64,000 nucleotides of DNA from Bacillus altitudinis 41KF2b (GCF_000691145.1 NZ_ASJC01000001.1:620001-684000), one strand, 5' to 3'. Positions 8,817 through 19,649 are shown, counted from the first letter of the stretch. Numbers and translations: made by a program. The notes: generated from the letters alone by a model not told the origin.

Positions 8817-10379
8817 ATGTCGCCTACGATGTTTACGATCATCTCCATTTTGCTGAGCCTAATCTGTTTAGTTGTTGGCTACTTTGTTCGTAAAACCATT
8901 GCAGAAGCAAAAATATCCGGCGCAAGAAACATGGCCGAACAAATTGTTGAGGATGCAAAGCGTGATGCGGAAGCATTGAAGAAAGAAGCACTCTTAGAAG
9001 CGAAAGATGAAATTCATTCGTTTCGTGTAGAGGCGGAGCAAGAAGTTCGTGAAAGACGTAATGAGCTTCAAAGACAAGAAAACCGTTTACTTCAAAAAGA
9101 GGAAAACCTTGATCGCAAGGACGAATCTTTAGATAAACGGGAGTCCCTGTTGGAGAAGAGAGATCATTCTCTGAATGAACGACAACAACATATTGAAGAG
9201 ATGGAAAGCAAAGTGGATGATATGATTCGTTTGCAGAAAGCTGAGTTGGAGCGTATTTCTAGTCTAACTCGAGATGAAGCGAAACAAATCATTCTGGATC
9301 AAGTTGAAAATGAGCTTTCCCACGACATTGCAGTCATGACGAAAGAATCTGAAAACCGGGCGAAAGAAGAGGCTGATAAAAAAGCGAAAAACATTCTTTC
9401 ACTTGCGTTACAGCGTTGTGCAGCTGATCATGTAGCTGAAACAACAGTATCTGTAGTCAATCTTCCAAATGATGAGATGAAAGGTCGTATTATCGGACGT
9501 GAGGGACGAAATATCCGTACGTTAGAAACGTTAACAGGTATTGACCTGATCATTGATGATACACCTGAAGCTGTCATCTTATCGGGCTTTGATCCGATAA
9601 GACGTGAAACAGCGAGGATAGCTCTGGACAAGCTAGTCCAGGATGGACGTATTCATCCTGCACGAATTGAAGAAATGGTGGAAAAATCACGCCGTGAAGT
9701 CGATGATTATATCCGCGAGATGGGTGAGCAAACGACATTTGAAGTCGGAGTTCACGGTTTGCATCCGGATCTCATCAAAATTCTCGGTCGCTTAAAATTC
9801 CGTACTAGTTATGGACAAAATGTCCTGAAGCATTCAATTGAGGTTGCACATCTTGCAGGTCTCATGGCTTCAGAGCTTGGAGAAGATGCAAAGCTTGCAA
9901 AACGAGCAGGTCTTCTGCATGACATTGGAAAAGCCATTGATCATGAAGTAGAAGGAAGCCACGTGGAAATTGGCGTTGAGCTTGCGACGAAATATAAAGA
10001 GCATCCTGTTGTCATCAACAGTATTGCATCTCACCATGGTGACCAAGAACCGACATCTATTATCGCTGTTCTTGTTGCGGCAGCCGATGCATTATCTGCA
10101 GCACGCCCTGGTGCAAGAAGTGAGACGCTTGAAAATTACATTCGGAGACTTGAGAAATTAGAAGACATCTCTGAATCTTATGAAGGTGTTGAAAAATCGT
10201 TTGCGATACAAGCTGGACGTGAAGTGCGTATTATGGTGAAGCCAGATTCAATTAATGATCTTGAAGCTCACCGTCTAGCAAGGGATATTCGTAAGCGGAT
10301 TGAGGACGAGCTCGATTACCCTGGTCACATTAAAGTGACAGTTATTCGAGAAACTCGCGCAGTAGAGTATGCAAAATAG
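8817..10379 (+). CDS. rny: Ribonuclease Y
   Basis: A 520-residue membrane-anchored endoribonuclease that initiates decay of many mRNAs. The N-terminal transmembrane helix spans residues ~4-24. A long coiled coil follows to ~200 (many Glu/Lys/Arg heptads). A KH RNA-binding domain carries [12 protein letters not shown] near residue 225. The HD phosphohydrolase domain has its HD pair in [14 protein letters not shown]. Length equals the B. subtilis protein. It is followed by ymdB, whose product influences RNase Y and biofilm genes. MiaB's neighbour YmcA, encoded further along, belongs to the Y-complex that modulates RNase Y. Confidence 0.98.
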   Translation: MSPTMFTIISILLSLICLVVGYFVRKTIAEAKISGARNMAEQIVEDAKRDAEALKKEALLEAKDEIHSFRVEAEQEVRERRNELQRQENRLLQKEENLDRKDESLDKRESLLEKRDHSLNERQQHIEEMESKVDDMIRLQKAELERISSLTRDEAKQIILDQVENELSHDIAVMTKESENRAKEEADKKAKNILSLALQRCAADHVAETTVSVVNLPNDEMKGRIIGREGRNIRTLETLTGIDLIIDDTPEAVILSGFDPIRRETARIALDKLVQDGRIHPARIEEMVEKSRREVDDYIREMGEQTTFEVGVHGLHPDLIKILGRLKFRTSYGQNVLKHSIEVAHLAGLMASELGEDAKLAKRAGLLHDIGKAIDHEVEGSHVEIGVELATKYKEHPVVINSIASHHGDQEPTSIIAVLVAAADALSAARPGARSETLENYIRRLEKLEDISESYEGVEKSFAIQAGREVRIMVKPDSINDLEAHRLARDIRKRIEDELDYPGHIKVTVIRETRAVEYAK

Positions 10380-10411
10380 AGCGGTGCGCTTAGCGCCGCT
10401 TTATTTTTTTG
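10380..10411 (+). terminator. rny terminator
   Basis: AGCGGTGC pairs with GCGCCGCT around CGCTTA immediately after the rny stop, followed by TTATTTTTTT. Confidence 0.88.
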
Positions 10412-10468
10412 TGTAAATATGCAACACTGATAAGAAGATCATTTTATAAGAGAAAGGGTTCAAAACGT

Positions 10469-11263
10469 ATGAAAATATTATTTGTTGGAGATATCGTTGG
10501 TTCACCTGGCAGAGATACACTGAAAGAATACTTGCCAAAGCTAAAGAAAAAATATCAGCCACACTTTACGATTGTCAATGGAGAAAATGCGGCTCATGGG
10601 AAAGGTCTTACTGAAAAAATCTATCATGAGCTGCTTCAAGCTGGGGCTGATGTGCTCACGATGGGGAACCATACATGGGATAAAAGAGACATTTTCGATT
10701 TCATCGATGATGCACCCCATATTGTTCGTCCGGCAAACTTCCCGCAAGGTACACCAGGGAAAGGGCTCACTTTTATTAAAAAACAAGGTAAAGAACTAGC
10801 TGTCATCAACTTGCAAGGCCGCACATTTTTACCTCCGATTGACTGCCCATTTCAAAAAGTAGATGAGCTCATAGCAGAAGCTTCAAAACGTACACCGTTT
10901 ATTTTTATTGACTTTCATGGTGAAGCCACAAGTGAAAAGCAAGCAATGGGTTGGTATACAGATGGTCGTGCATCATGTGTCGTTGGAACGCATACACATG
11001 TTCAAACAGCAGATAACCGCGTCTTGCCAAAAGGAACTGCTTATATTTCGGATGTTGGCATGACTGGTCCTTATGACGGTATTTTAGGTGTTGATCGGGA
11101 AACGATTATTAAACGATTTAAAACGAGCCTCCCTGTCCGTTTTGAAATTGCAGAAGGCCGCACGACATTAAGTGCAGTGATCGTAGAAATTGACGAATCG
11201 TCGAAAAAAGCTGTCAAAATTGATCGAATTTTGATAAATGATGACCATATTTTCTTTGAATAA
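10469..11263 (+). CDS. ymdB: YmdB metallophosphoesterase
   Basis: A 264-residue calcineurin-like phosphodiesterase. ATG 10469 was chosen because AGAAAGGG lies upstream and the length matches B. subtilis YmdB exactly. The di-metal motifs are visible: VGDIVGSPG near the N-terminus, NGENAAHG, TMGNHTWD, DFHGEATSE and GTHTHVQTAD. YmdB hydrolyses 2',3'-cyclic nucleotides in vitro and is needed for biofilm and nanotube formation in B. subtilis. It lies between rny and spoVS, a conserved order. Confidence 0.95.
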   Translation: MKILFVGDIVGSPGRDTLKEYLPKLKKKYQPHFTIVNGENAAHGKGLTEKIYHELLQAGADVLTMGNHTWDKRDIFDFIDDAPHIVRPANFPQGTPGKGLTFIKKQGKELAVINLQGRTFLPPIDCPFQKVDELIAEASKRTPFIFIDFHGEATSEKQAMGWYTDGRASCVVGTHTHVQTADNRVLPKGTAYISDVGMTGPYDGILGVDRETIIKRFKTSLPVRFEIAEGRTTLSAVIVEIDESSKKAVKIDRILINDDHIFFE

Positions 11264-11302
11264 ATATTCACATATTTATTTCAGAAAAATATTAATCAGA
11301 AA

Positions 11303-11330
11303 GAAGGAATATGCGCCCTCTATCGTGAAT
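11303..11330 (+). promoter_or_regulatory. SigH promoter of spoVS
   Basis: GAAGGAATA (11303-11311) fits the SigH -35 consensus RNAGGAWWW, and CGTGAATAT with GAAT at 11327-11330 fits the -10, at the expected spacing. spoVS is a known SigH-dependent gene in B. subtilis, so pattern and function agree. Confidence 0.75.
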
Positions 11331-11465
11331 ATAGTAAAAATGGTAGGTAGCCTGCTATTTTTGAAAAACATTTTGGGGATGGATTTTCAAAAAAATAGCA
11401 ACATCTAACAAAGATTGTTCTAATGAACACTCACTTATCCATTGTAAATTTAAGGGGGAGCAAAA

Positions 11466-11726
11466 ATGGAAATTTTAAAAGTTTCAGCAAAGTCAAATCC
11501 AAATTCAGTAGCAGGAGCATTAGCCGGCGTTTTACGTGAACGCGGTGCAGCGGAAATACAGGCTATCGGCGCTGGAGCACTGAATCAGGCGGTCAAGGCT
11601 GTCGCCATTGCAAGGGGATTTGTTGCGCCTAGCGGAGTGGATTTGATATGCATTCCAGCCTTTACTGACATTCTTATCGATGGAGAAGAAAGAACAGCAA
11701 TCAAACTGATTGTTGAACCACGATAA
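11466..11726 (+). CDS. spoVS: Stage V sporulation protein S
   Basis: An 86-residue member of the SpoVS/Alba-like family (MEILKVSAKSNPNSVAGAL start), nearly invariant across bacilli. It is required for progression to spore coat assembly and affects septation. The start follows AAGGGGGAG. It is transcribed on its own between the SigH promoter and a strong terminator. Confidence 0.98.
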   Translation: MEILKVSAKSNPNSVAGALAGVLRERGAAEIQAIGAGALNQAVKAVAIARGFVAPSGVDLICIPAFTDILIDGEERTAIKLIVEPR

Positions 11727-11745
11727 TTCTAATTTTATTATTTTC

Positions 11746-11780
11746 AACCTGCTTACATCATGTAAGCAGGTTGTTTTTGT
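11746..11780 (+). terminator. spoVS terminator
   Basis: AACCTGCTTACAT and ATGTAAGCAGGTT form a perfect long stem followed by GTTTTTGTTT. Confidence 0.93.
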
Positions 11781-11929
11781 TTACCGCTATACATTTCTCA
11801 TATAACATATTTCTTTCACAAAATAGATAGAAAATGACATATTAGAGCTTGCATTTTTTCACCATGATGATAAATTAAGATTAAGTTGAAAATACTTCAT
11901 CAAAAATAAATATTTAAGTAGGTGAAATA

Positions 11930-14900
11930 ATGATCGAAGCTTTTTTAAAAAGAGGAAAGCTTGTTTTTATTTTATTTTTTATCGTTCTCATTGCTGGAGG
12001 TTATTTGTTTACACAGCTTCCTAAACGAGAACTGCCAGAGTTTCAAGCAAATATTGTAACCATTTCGACTGTTTTCCCTGGTGCTGATGCAAAACAGGTA
12101 GAAAGTGATGTCACCAATAAGCTCGAGTCGGCCATTTCTGATATCAATGGTGTAGAGAAGACAAGCTCTGTTTCTACTATTGGTTTCTCAAATATTGTGC
12201 TTGAAATTGATGATCAAGCCGATTTTCAAAAGGTGGCAAGTCAAATCAAGAGTGAAACCTCAAATGCCGCCTCTTCTTTTCCAGATGGTGTGATGGAGCC
12301 AGATGTAAAGGATGAGTTTGGCAATGTGCCAGTTGGTTCTTATATGATTGTAGCAAGTAAATCATCTGATTTAGCAAAAAGTCAGAAATCGCTGCGTGCG
12401 TTAAAAGAAAAAGTGGAGGACATCAAAGGTGTTGATGGTGTTGTCATCAAAGGATTCAATGACAAACAAGCCATATTGAACTTGGATTCAAGTAAACTGG
12501 AGGATAACGGGTTAAACGTGACCGATGTCACAAATGCCATCAATCAAGAATTTGGCACATCCCCTCTAGGTGACGTCCAGGCAGATGGAGAAAAGGTCAA
12601 GCTGTCCATTGATGCCTATGATCGTTTAGATCAAATCAAAAAGATTGAGATTTTCTCAAAAACGAGCCGCAAGCCTGTTACAATCGGTGAGCTTGGTCGT
12701 TTAAAAGAAGTAGAAAAAGAGAAAAGCGATATCGTTTCATATAACGGAAAGCCAGCCTATTCATTTACAGTCAATATCAAGCCAGGACTGGATATTCCTA
12801 AAATGTATGACAAAGTCAATGCGGTCATTGAAAAAGAGAAAGAGCTGCCAAATGGTGTGGATTGGATAGACTACTATTCACAAAAAAGTGAAGTAGATGC
12901 TATTTTTAACGATTTAATCAAAGAAGCGATCGTGGCCGTCATCGCCGTCATTGTCGTCACCACACTTGGTCTAACCATTGGTGGTGCGTTTATCGTTTCA
13001 CTTGCGATTCCGCTATCCATAACGATCGGAACCATCCCGCTGCCGTTTTTACAAGTGGACCTTAATCAAATTTCAATTATTGGCTTTATCATTGCGCTAG
13101 GGATACTTGTAGATGACGCCATTGTCGTCAACGATAATATTTTGAGGCAGATGAAAAAATACGAAAGTCCGCTTAAAGGAACCATTGCAGGTGTAAAAGA
13201 AGTGGCTGGATCTATTTTAACGTCAACACTGGCTGTTGTCTTTGCCTTCTTGCCGCTTGTTTTCCTTTCTGGTGCGAACGGTTCATTTATTCGAGCGTTA
13301 CCGTCTGTTCTAGTCACAACTGTACTTGCGTCAATGGTCATTTCATTGACACTTGTGCCAGTGTATCAATATACAGCAAACCGAAAAAGAAAGAACAAGA
13401 AGATTCAAAAAGAACCGGGCTTTTTAGGCAAACCATTAAAAAGATTAGCTGATTTTTATGCAGATCGAGTACTGACAAACATCGTGAAGCGACCACTTCT
13501 CATTGGATTAAGTGGTTTGCTCATTGCCACACTTGCCTTTTTGCTTATTTTCGCCACACCATTTGAGTTTTTCCCTGCGGCGAATAAGAAAGAGGTGGTT
13601 GTCACTGTGACACTTCCAAGTGAAACAACCTTAGATAAAACAAATGAAACTTTAGAGAAAATAGAACAAGAGATCAAACAGCAAAAAGGCATTGAAGAGA
13701 CGGCCATTTTTGCAGGCGGCGGTGTGCCGAACTTGTTTAATGAAAGTATCTCAAACGCAAGTGATCATACGGGTCAGGTTGTTGTCAGAGTAGACAATGA
13801 GCAGATGACAAGCAAAGCATTGATCGATCGTATGACAGAGCCATTGCGAAAGAAATTTAAAGATGCTGATATCTTTATGAAAACCATTGTTCAAGGACCA
13901 CCAACGGGAGCGCCTGTGACCGTCACTGTTGCAGGAGAACAATTTTCAAAACTCGTGGATGTGAAAGAGAAGCTCACAAAAGAAATGAAAGAAAGCGGAG
14001 CGAGCCTGATCACAGACGATGTCAATCAGCCGGTGAAAACCATCTCATTTGAATTAAATCGTGACCGAATGGCAGAGGATGGGCTCACTGCTCAGTTTGT
14101 CAGCAGACAGCTTGGCCTTGTTACAGAAGGAATTCCATTAGGCACCTTTAAACAAGGAACAGATGACATCGACCTCGTAGTGAAACAAGACATGAGCACA
14201 CATCAAAACGGACTGAAGCTAAAAGACATCAAGGTGCCTGTGAGTGCAAATGAGGGTGGCATTCCTCAATTGGAGCCGCTTAGCCGATATGTAAAGGAAA
14301 AAGAAACAGAGCAGTATGAAAGCATTCCTCATGAAAACGGGATGCCGACGATCACGTTAAAGGCATATCCTGGTACATCAGATACGTTTAAAGAGGATAT
14401 GACAGAAGTCGTAAATGAAGTTGGGAAAAGCGATGCAGCGAAGAATTTGACCATTTCTCAGGGCGGAGAAAATGAAGATCAAACCCAATTCTTTATTGAA
14501 ATTAGTCTCTTATTTGGGGTAGTCCTTCTGCTCATTTATGTGACCATCGCTTTCCAGTTCAATTCACTCATGCTTCCGCTTTTAGTTCTTGGAACGGTTT
14601 ACTTAGCGATATCCGGCGCCATTATTGGACTATTTGTCACTCAAACGCCGTTTAGCTTTATGGCCACAATGGGGATTGTCTCATTGGCAGGTATTGTTGT
14701 CCGAAATGCGGTCGTTTTGTTTGAATTTATTGAACAGAGGCGCAAGCAAGGTCTCGATCAACAGGCAGCTGTGATTGAAGCGGGGAGAGCAAGGATTAGA
14801 CCTATTTTGCTGACAGCATTTACAGCACTTGTCGCTCTTATGCCCGTTGCTTTAAGTAATGACCCACTCTTTAAGCCGCTAGCGATCTGCATCGTATCAG

Positions 14901-14974
14901 GTGTCTTTTTCTCAACGATTCTGACACTACTGATTGTGCCGGCTTTATATGTAGCCGTTTCAAAAAAACGCTGA
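11930..14974 (+). CDS. RND-family efflux transporter permease
   Basis: A 1014-residue RND permease of the AcrB/SwrC superfamily. It starts with a short cytoplasmic segment and TM1 (residues ~10-28), followed by the porter-domain opening FPGADAKQVESDVTNKLE. Two repeats each hold a periplasmic-type loop plus six helices. The TM4 Asp residue in ALGILVDDAIVVNDN and the second-repeat helix SLAGIVVRNAVVLFEF are visible. Such pumps export surfactants, drugs or lipids by proton antiport. B. subtilis SwrC (surfactin resistance) is the closest kind of protein I recall, but identity is not certain. It is a single gene inserted between spoVS and tdh relative to B. subtilis, with its own terminator. Confidence 0.9.
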   Translation: MIEAFLKRGKLVFILFFIVLIAGGYLFTQLPKRELPEFQANIVTISTVFPGADAKQVESDVTNKLESAISDINGVEKTSSVSTIGFSNIVLEIDDQADFQKVASQIKSETSNAASSFPDGVMEPDVKDEFGNVPVGSYMIVASKSSDLAKSQKSLRALKEKVEDIKGVDGVVIKGFNDKQAILNLDSSKLEDNGLNVTDVTNAINQEFGTSPLGDVQADGEKVKLSIDAYDRLDQIKKIEIFSKTSRKPVTIGELGRLKEVEKEKSDIVSYNGKPAYSFTVNIKPGLDIPKMYDKVNAVIEKEKELPNGVDWIDYYSQKSEVDAIFNDLIKEAIVAVIAVIVVTTLGLTIGGAFIVSLAIPLSITIGTIPLPFLQVDLNQISIIGFIIALGILVDDAIVVNDNILRQMKKYESPLKGTIAGVKEVAGSILTSTLAVVFAFLPLVFLSGANGSFIRALPSVLVTTVLASMVISLTLVPVYQYTANRKRKNKKIQKEPGFLGKPLKRLADFYADRVLTNIVKRPLLIGLSGLLIATLAFLLIFATPFEFFPAANKKEVVVTVTLPSETTLDKTNETLEKIEQEIKQQKGIEETAIFAGGGVPNLFNESISNASDHTGQVVVRVDNEQMTSKALIDRMTEPLRKKFKDADIFMKTIVQGPPTGAPVTVTVAGEQFSKLVDVKEKLTKEMKESGASLITDDVNQPVKTISFELNRDRMAEDGLTAQFVSRQLGLVTEGIPLGTFKQGTDDIDLVVKQDMSTHQNGLKLKDIKVPVSANEGGIPQLEPLSRYVKEKETEQYESIPHENGMPTITLKAYPGTSDTFKEDMTEVVNEVGKSDAAKNLTISQGGENEDQTQFFIEISLLFGVVLLLIYVTIAFQFNSLMLPLLVLGTVYLAISGAIIGLFVTQTPFSFMATMGIVSLAGIVVRNAVVLFEFIEQRRKQGLDQQAAVIEAGRARIRPILLTAFTALVALMPVALSNDPLFKPLAICIVSGVFFSTILTLLIVPALYVAVSKKR

Positions 14975-14982
14975 CAACTTAA

Positions 14983-15020
14983 AAGCAAATCTCCGAATAA
15001 AAGGAGATTTGCTTTTTTTT
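14983..15020 (+). terminator. Terminator after the RND transporter
   Basis: AAGCAAATCTCC and GGAGATTTGCTTTTTTTT form a stem with a GAATAAAA loop and a long T-run. Confidence 0.93.
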
Positions 15021-15149
15021 AGAAAAATATCTAAAAAAATATGTGGAGTGTTCATTTGTCTTCTCCTGAAAGACAGCGGTATTTACGTCTAAAATAAGAC
15101 ATGATAAGATCGGATTGGGAGAAGTTTTTTAACAAAGGGGTTGTACGTC

Positions 15150-16214
15150 ATGTGTGGAACGATGAAAGCGATTGTTAAAAAAGAAAGCGCTTACGGAGCG
15201 GCGATGATGGAAATGCCGATTCCAGAAATAAGGGATCATGAAGTGCTCATCCAGGTAAAGGCTACATCGATATGCGGAACGGATGTGCATATTTATAATT
15301 GGGATGATTGGGCGAAGGGGAGAGTCAAAGCACCGTACATTTTTGGTCATGAATTTACAGGGGAAGTTGTCAAAACGGGGAACCAAGTCTCTCGAGCAAA
15401 AGTAGGGGATTTTGTATCGGCTGAGACGCATATTGTCTGTAATCAGTGTTATATGTGTTTAACGGGTCAGCAGCATTTGTGCAGCGAAACGAAAATTTTA
15501 GGGGTCGACATTGATGGCTGTTTTGCTGAATATGTCAAAGTACCAGAACAAAATGTGTGGCATAATCCAGCTCAAATGCCAGTGGAACTTGCATCTATTC
15601 AAGAACCGCTTGGAAATGCTGTTCATACAGTTCTGCATACACCTGTTTCAGGAAAGTCAGTGGCGGTTTTTGGCTGCGGGCCCATTGGTTTAATGGCGAT
15701 TGCGGTTGCAAAAGCCTCCGGGGCTGTCCAAGTGTTCGCTGTTGATAAAAATGAATACAGACTGGATCTTGCCCGTAAAATGGGTGCAGATCATATCGTG
15801 GATATCGGAAAAGATGATCCTGTTGCCATGATCAAGCAGCTCACGCGGATGGAAGGGGCAGACGTGATGTGTGAGATGTCAGGACATCCCGTTGCGATTA
15901 ATCAAGCACTCGAAGCTTGTGCAAATGGAGGGAAAGTGAATATACTAAGTTTGCCAGAGCGGCCGGTAACCATTGACATTACGAATCAAATTGTTTTTAG
16001 GGGATTAACCGTGCAAGGGATCACGGGGAGAAAAATGTTTGAGACGTGGCGTCAAGTATCTGAACTTTTAAGAACGAATACCATTGATGTACAGCCGGTT
16101 GTCACCCATACGCTGCCATTTGAAGATTTTGAAAAGGGATTTGAACTTATGAGAAATGGTACGTGCGGGAAGGTCGTACTGATCATGCCATCATATCAAA
16201 GGGGGACGAAATGA
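15150..16214 (+). CDS. tdh: L-threonine 3-dehydrogenase
   Basis: A 354-residue zinc alcohol dehydrogenase-family enzyme oxidising L-threonine to 2-amino-3-ketobutyrate with NAD. ATG 15150 is preceded at 9 nt by AAAGGGG; a TTG at 15141 abuts the site and is unlikely. Catalytic-zinc residues lie in SICGTDVHIYNWD and GHEF. The structural-zinc cysteines are in CNQCYMCLTGQQHLC. The NAD-binding GCGPIG motif is near residue 175. The stop overlaps the kbl start by ATGA, so the two are translationally coupled and form one catabolic operon. Confidence 0.96.
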   Translation: MCGTMKAIVKKESAYGAAMMEMPIPEIRDHEVLIQVKATSICGTDVHIYNWDDWAKGRVKAPYIFGHEFTGEVVKTGNQVSRAKVGDFVSAETHIVCNQCYMCLTGQQHLCSETKILGVDIDGCFAEYVKVPEQNVWHNPAQMPVELASIQEPLGNAVHTVLHTPVSGKSVAVFGCGPIGLMAIAVAKASGAVQVFAVDKNEYRLDLARKMGADHIVDIGKDDPVAMIKQLTRMEGADVMCEMSGHPVAINQALEACANGGKVNILSLPERPVTIDITNQIVFRGLTVQGITGRKMFETWRQVSELLRTNTIDVQPVVTHTLPFEDFEKGFELMRNGTCGKVVLIMPSYQRGTK

Positions 16215-17392
16215 TGAAAGAATTTACGTATTTACAAGATGAATTGGACACAATGAAGCAGCAAGGCACCCATCAAACACTGAAAGAAATCGATTCCAAA
16301 CAATCATCCACGGTGACACTAAATGAACAATCCGTCATACAACTCTCTTCAAATAACTACTTAGGTCTCACCTCACATCCAAGGCTGATGAAAGCGGCAA
16401 AAGAGGCGATTGATGAATTCGGTGCTGGAACAGGATCTGTACGAACCATTGCTGGAACGATGACAATGCATGAACGGCTTGAAAAAAAGCTCGCTGCTTT
16501 CAAAAAGACAGAGGCAGCCCTTGTATTCCAATCAGGCTTTACGACCAACCAAGGGGTCTTATCCAGTATTCTCACAAAAGATGATATTGTCATTTCAGAT
16601 GAGCTGAACCATGCATCAATCATCGATGGGATTCGCTTAACAAAAGCAGATAAAAAAGTATATGCTCATTCTAATATGGAAGAGCTTGAGAAAATATTAA
16701 AGAAATCGATGAATTACCGCGTCCGTCTTATCGTGACAGATGGTGTGTTTTCAATGGATGGAGATATTGCACCGCTTCCTGAGATTGTAAGACTTGCAGA
16801 AGCATATGATGCCTTTGTGATGGTAGACGATGCCCATGCGTCTGGAGTACTTGGTGAAAATGGCCGCGGAACAGTGAATCATTTTCAACTTGACGGCAGA
16901 GTGCATATTCAGGTTGGCACACTTAGTAAGGCAGTTGGTGTGTTAGGCGGTTACGTAGCTGGTTCTGCCGTTTTAATCGATTACTTAAAGCATAAAGCAA
17001 GACCGTTTTTATTCAGCACCTCACATCCGCCGGCTGTCACAAGAGCCTGTGAAGAAGCCATTGAAGTGCTGTTAGACGAACCGGAACGCATTGAAACACT
17101 TTGGGAGAACGCAGCCTATTTTAAAGAAAAAGTCATCGGTCTTGGATTTGAGGTGGCACCAACAGAAACGCCTATTATTCCAATGATGATTGGAGACGAG
17201 GCACTTACTTTCCGTTTTTCAAAAGCATTAATCGAGCGTGGCGTTTTCGCTCAAGGCATTGCTTTTCCAACTGTAGCGAAAGGAAAAGCGAGAATTAGAG
17301 CCATCATCACAGCAGAGCACACAAAAGAAGAGCTTGACCGTGCACTGACAATCATCGAAGAAGAAGCAAAAAAACTGAATATACTTAATTGA
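16211..17392 (+). CDS. kbl: Glycine C-acetyltransferase (2-amino-3-ketobutyrate CoA ligase)
   Basis: A 393-residue PLP enzyme of the alpha-oxoamine synthase family. It cleaves 2-amino-3-ketobutyrate with CoA to glycine and acetyl-CoA, completing the threonine route begun by Tdh. The start is ATG 16211 or 16214, both after AAAGGGGGAC. Motifs seen are SSNNYLGL, the substrate region GSVRTIAGT, DDAHASGVLG and the PLP-lysine segment GTLSKAVGVLGGY. Confidence 0.96.
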   Translation: MMKEFTYLQDELDTMKQQGTHQTLKEIDSKQSSTVTLNEQSVIQLSSNNYLGLTSHPRLMKAAKEAIDEFGAGTGSVRTIAGTMTMHERLEKKLAAFKKTEAALVFQSGFTTNQGVLSSILTKDDIVISDELNHASIIDGIRLTKADKKVYAHSNMEELEKILKKSMNYRVRLIVTDGVFSMDGDIAPLPEIVRLAEAYDAFVMVDDAHASGVLGENGRGTVNHFQLDGRVHIQVGTLSKAVGVLGGYVAGSAVLIDYLKHKARPFLFSTSHPPAVTRACEEAIEVLLDEPERIETLWENAAYFKEKVIGLGFEVAPTETPIIPMMIGDEALTFRFSKALIERGVFAQGIAFPTVAKGKARIRAIITAEHTKEELDRALTIIEEEAKKLNILN

Positions 17393-17420
17393 GAGAGCTG
17401 AGGCTCTCTTTTCTTTTGAT
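17391..17420 (+). terminator. tdh-kbl operon terminator
   Basis: A GAGAGCT/GGCTCTC hairpin right after the kbl stop, followed by TTTTCTTTT. Confidence 0.8.
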
Positions 17421-17549
17421 CAAGAGTATTGATGACTGTCCAGATGATAGACATTTTTCATAGAAAAAACACAAATGAATTTATTTTCAATTCACGACAA
17501 AATAGTCTATACTGTAGGGTGGAGCTTGGTTTGAAAGGAGTACAAATTC

Positions 17550-19076
17550 ATGAATGAAGAGCAGAGAAAAGCGAGCGGACAAGTAAGTTCATCGGACAAA
17601 AAATCCGAGAAGGACTACAGCCAATATTTTGAAGCTGTGTACATTCCGCCTTCCTTAAAAGATGCAAAAAAACGGGGTAAAGAAGAAGTCGAATACAATC
17701 AATTTCAAATTGACGAGCGGTTTCAAGGGTTAGGGAACGGCCGCAAGTTTTATATTCGCACATATGGCTGTCAAATGAATGAGCATGACACAGAAGTGAT
17801 GGCTGGTATTTTTATGGCGCTTGGTTATGAACCAACAAATTCGACTGAAGATGCGAATGTCATCTTATTAAACACTTGTGCCATTCGTGAGAATGCAGAA
17901 AACAAAGTGTTTGGAGAGCTTGGTCATTTAAAAGCATTAAAGCGTGAAAAGCCAGATTTAATCTTAGGCGTCTGCGGATGCATGTCACAAGAAGAATCTG
18001 TCGTTAACCGTATTTTAAAGAAACACCCATTTGTTGACTTGATTTTCGGTACCCACAACATTCACCGCCTGCCAGAGCTATTATCTGAATGCTACCTGTC
18101 AAAAGAAATGGTCATTGAGGTTTGGTCTAAAGAAGGCGATGTGATTGAAAATCTTCCGAGAGCCCGCCAAGGAAAAATTAAGGGCTGGGTGAATATTATG
18201 TACGGTTGTGATAAATTCTGTACATATTGTATCGTCCCTTACACGCGCGGTAAGGAAAGAAGCCGCCGTCCGGATGAAATTATTCAAGAGGTCAGACGCT
18301 TAGCAGCAGAAGGATATAAAGAAATTACCCTTCTTGGTCAAAACGTGAATGCGTATGGAAAAGATTTTGAAGACATGGAATATGGTCTTGGTCACCTCAT
18401 GGATGAGCTGCGTAAAATCGATATTCCACGTATCCGTTTTACAACAAGCCACCCGCGTGACTTTGATGATCACTTAATTGAAGTGCTTGCCAAAGGCGGA
18501 AACCTTCTCGACCATATTCATTTGCCTGTTCAATCAGGAAGTTCTTCTGTGCTGAAACTCATGGCAAGAAAATACGACCGTGAACGTTACCTTGACCTAG
18601 TGCGCAAAATCAAAGAGGCAATGCCAAATGTTTCATTAACAACGGACATTATCGTTGGGTTCCCAAATGAAACAGATGAGCAGTTTGAAGAGACGCTTTC
18701 CCTTTATCGTGAGGTTGAGTTTGATGCGGCTTATACGTTCATTTACTCTCCAAGAGAAGGAACACCAGCAGCCAATATGAAAGACAACGTGCCAATGCGT
18801 GTAAAAAAAGAACGTCTGCAGCGCCTGAATGCACTCGTAAATGAAATTTCTGCGAAGAAAATGAAGGAATATGAAGGGCAGACTGTCGAAGTATTAGTAG
18901 AGGGTGAAAGTAAAAACAACCCTGAGATCCTAGCCGGATATACAAGTAAAAGCAAGCTTGTGAATTTTAAAGCACCAAAAGAAGCGATTGGCAACATCGT
19001 CAAAGTGAAAATCACACAAGCCAAAACTTGGTCTCTTGACGGAGAAATGGTTGGAGAAGCTATCGAGGTGAATTAA
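17550..19076 (+). CDS. miaB: tRNA-2-methylthio-N6-dimethylallyladenosine synthase MiaB
   Basis: A 508-residue radical-SAM methylthiotransferase converting i6A37 to ms2i6A37 in tRNAs reading UNN codons; MiaA, encoded at 35.4 kb, makes the i6A substrate. The N-terminal UPF0004 domain has its cluster cysteines in [18 protein letters not shown] and GVCGCM. The radical-SAM CxxxCxxC motif is in [11 protein letters not shown] near residue 222. A TRAM RNA-binding domain occupies the last ~65 residues. AAAGGAG lies 10 nt before the ATG. The ymcA gene starts one base after its stop. Confidence 0.97.
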   Translation: MNEEQRKASGQVSSSDKKSEKDYSQYFEAVYIPPSLKDAKKRGKEEVEYNQFQIDERFQGLGNGRKFYIRTYGCQMNEHDTEVMAGIFMALGYEPTNSTEDANVILLNTCAIRENAENKVFGELGHLKALKREKPDLILGVCGCMSQEESVVNRILKKHPFVDLIFGTHNIHRLPELLSECYLSKEMVIEVWSKEGDVIENLPRARQGKIKGWVNIMYGCDKFCTYCIVPYTRGKERSRRPDEIIQEVRRLAAEGYKEITLLGQNVNAYGKDFEDMEYGLGHLMDELRKIDIPRIRFTTSHPRDFDDHLIEVLAKGGNLLDHIHLPVQSGSSSVLKLMARKYDRERYLDLVRKIKEAMPNVSLTTDIIVGFPNETDEQFEETLSLYREVEFDAAYTFIYSPREGTPAANMKDNVPMRVKKERLQRLNALVNEISAKKMKEYEGQTVEVLVEGESKNNPEILAGYTSKSKLVNFKAPKEAIGNIVKVKITQAKTWSLDGEMVGEAIEVN

Positions 19077-19077
19077 A

Positions 19078-19512
19078 ATGACGCTTTATTCAAAGAAAGA
19101 GATTGTCGAGCGCGCAAGAGAGCTCGCGAAAATGATTTCTGAAACAGAAGAAGTTGATTTCTTCAAAAAAGCAGAAGCGCAAATCAATGAAAATACAAAA
19201 ATTGCAGCGATCATTAATCAAATTAAGGCGCTTCAAAAGCAAGCTGTGAATTTAAAGCATTATGGCAAACATGAAGCCTTAAAACAAGTGGAAGAAAAAA
19301 TTGATGCCCTGCAAGAAGAACTGGATGAGATCCCAGTGATTCAAGAATTCAAAGAATCACAAACAGAGGTTAATTCCCTGCTTCAGCTTGTAGCGCACAC
19401 GATTTCTAATCAAGTAACGGATGAAATCATTCTTTCAACCGGCGGTGACCTCTTATTAGGAGAAACCGGTTCAAAAGTGAAAAACTCATCCCCAAGTTGC
19501 TCCATTAAATGA
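19078..19512 (+). CDS. ymcA: YmcA, Y-complex subunit (RicA)
   Basis: A 144-residue helical protein of the YlbF/YmcA family. With YlbF and YaaT it forms the iron-sulfur Y-complex that is needed for maturation of certain mRNAs by RNase Y and for biofilm, competence and sporulation. The Com_YlbF domain covers residues ~10-115. A cysteine stays near the C-terminus (SPSCSIK), consistent with the cluster-binding cysteines of this family. It is one base downstream of miaB, so the pair is co-translated. Confidence 0.93.
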   Translation: MTLYSKKEIVERARELAKMISETEEVDFFKKAEAQINENTKIAAIINQIKALQKQAVNLKHYGKHEALKQVEEKIDALQEELDEIPVIQEFKESQTEVNSLLQLVAHTISNQVTDEIILSTGGDLLLGETGSKVKNSSPSCSIK

Positions 19513-19513
19513 G

Positions 19514-19541
19514 AAAACCCCGCAGATGCGGGGTTTTTTGT
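19514..19541 (+). terminator. miaB-ymcA terminator
   Basis: AAAACCCCGC and GCGGGGTTTTTTG with a four-base loop, immediately after the ymcA stop. Confidence 0.95.
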
Positions 19542-19649
19542 TTTCTGATGTAAGAATTGCATACCTTCTTTCTCCTTCAGCTTCCATCAACCCCAATCTC
19601 TCACTCTCCAACTTTTCCAATTTTCAAGGCAAGTTTATGGGCGACCATG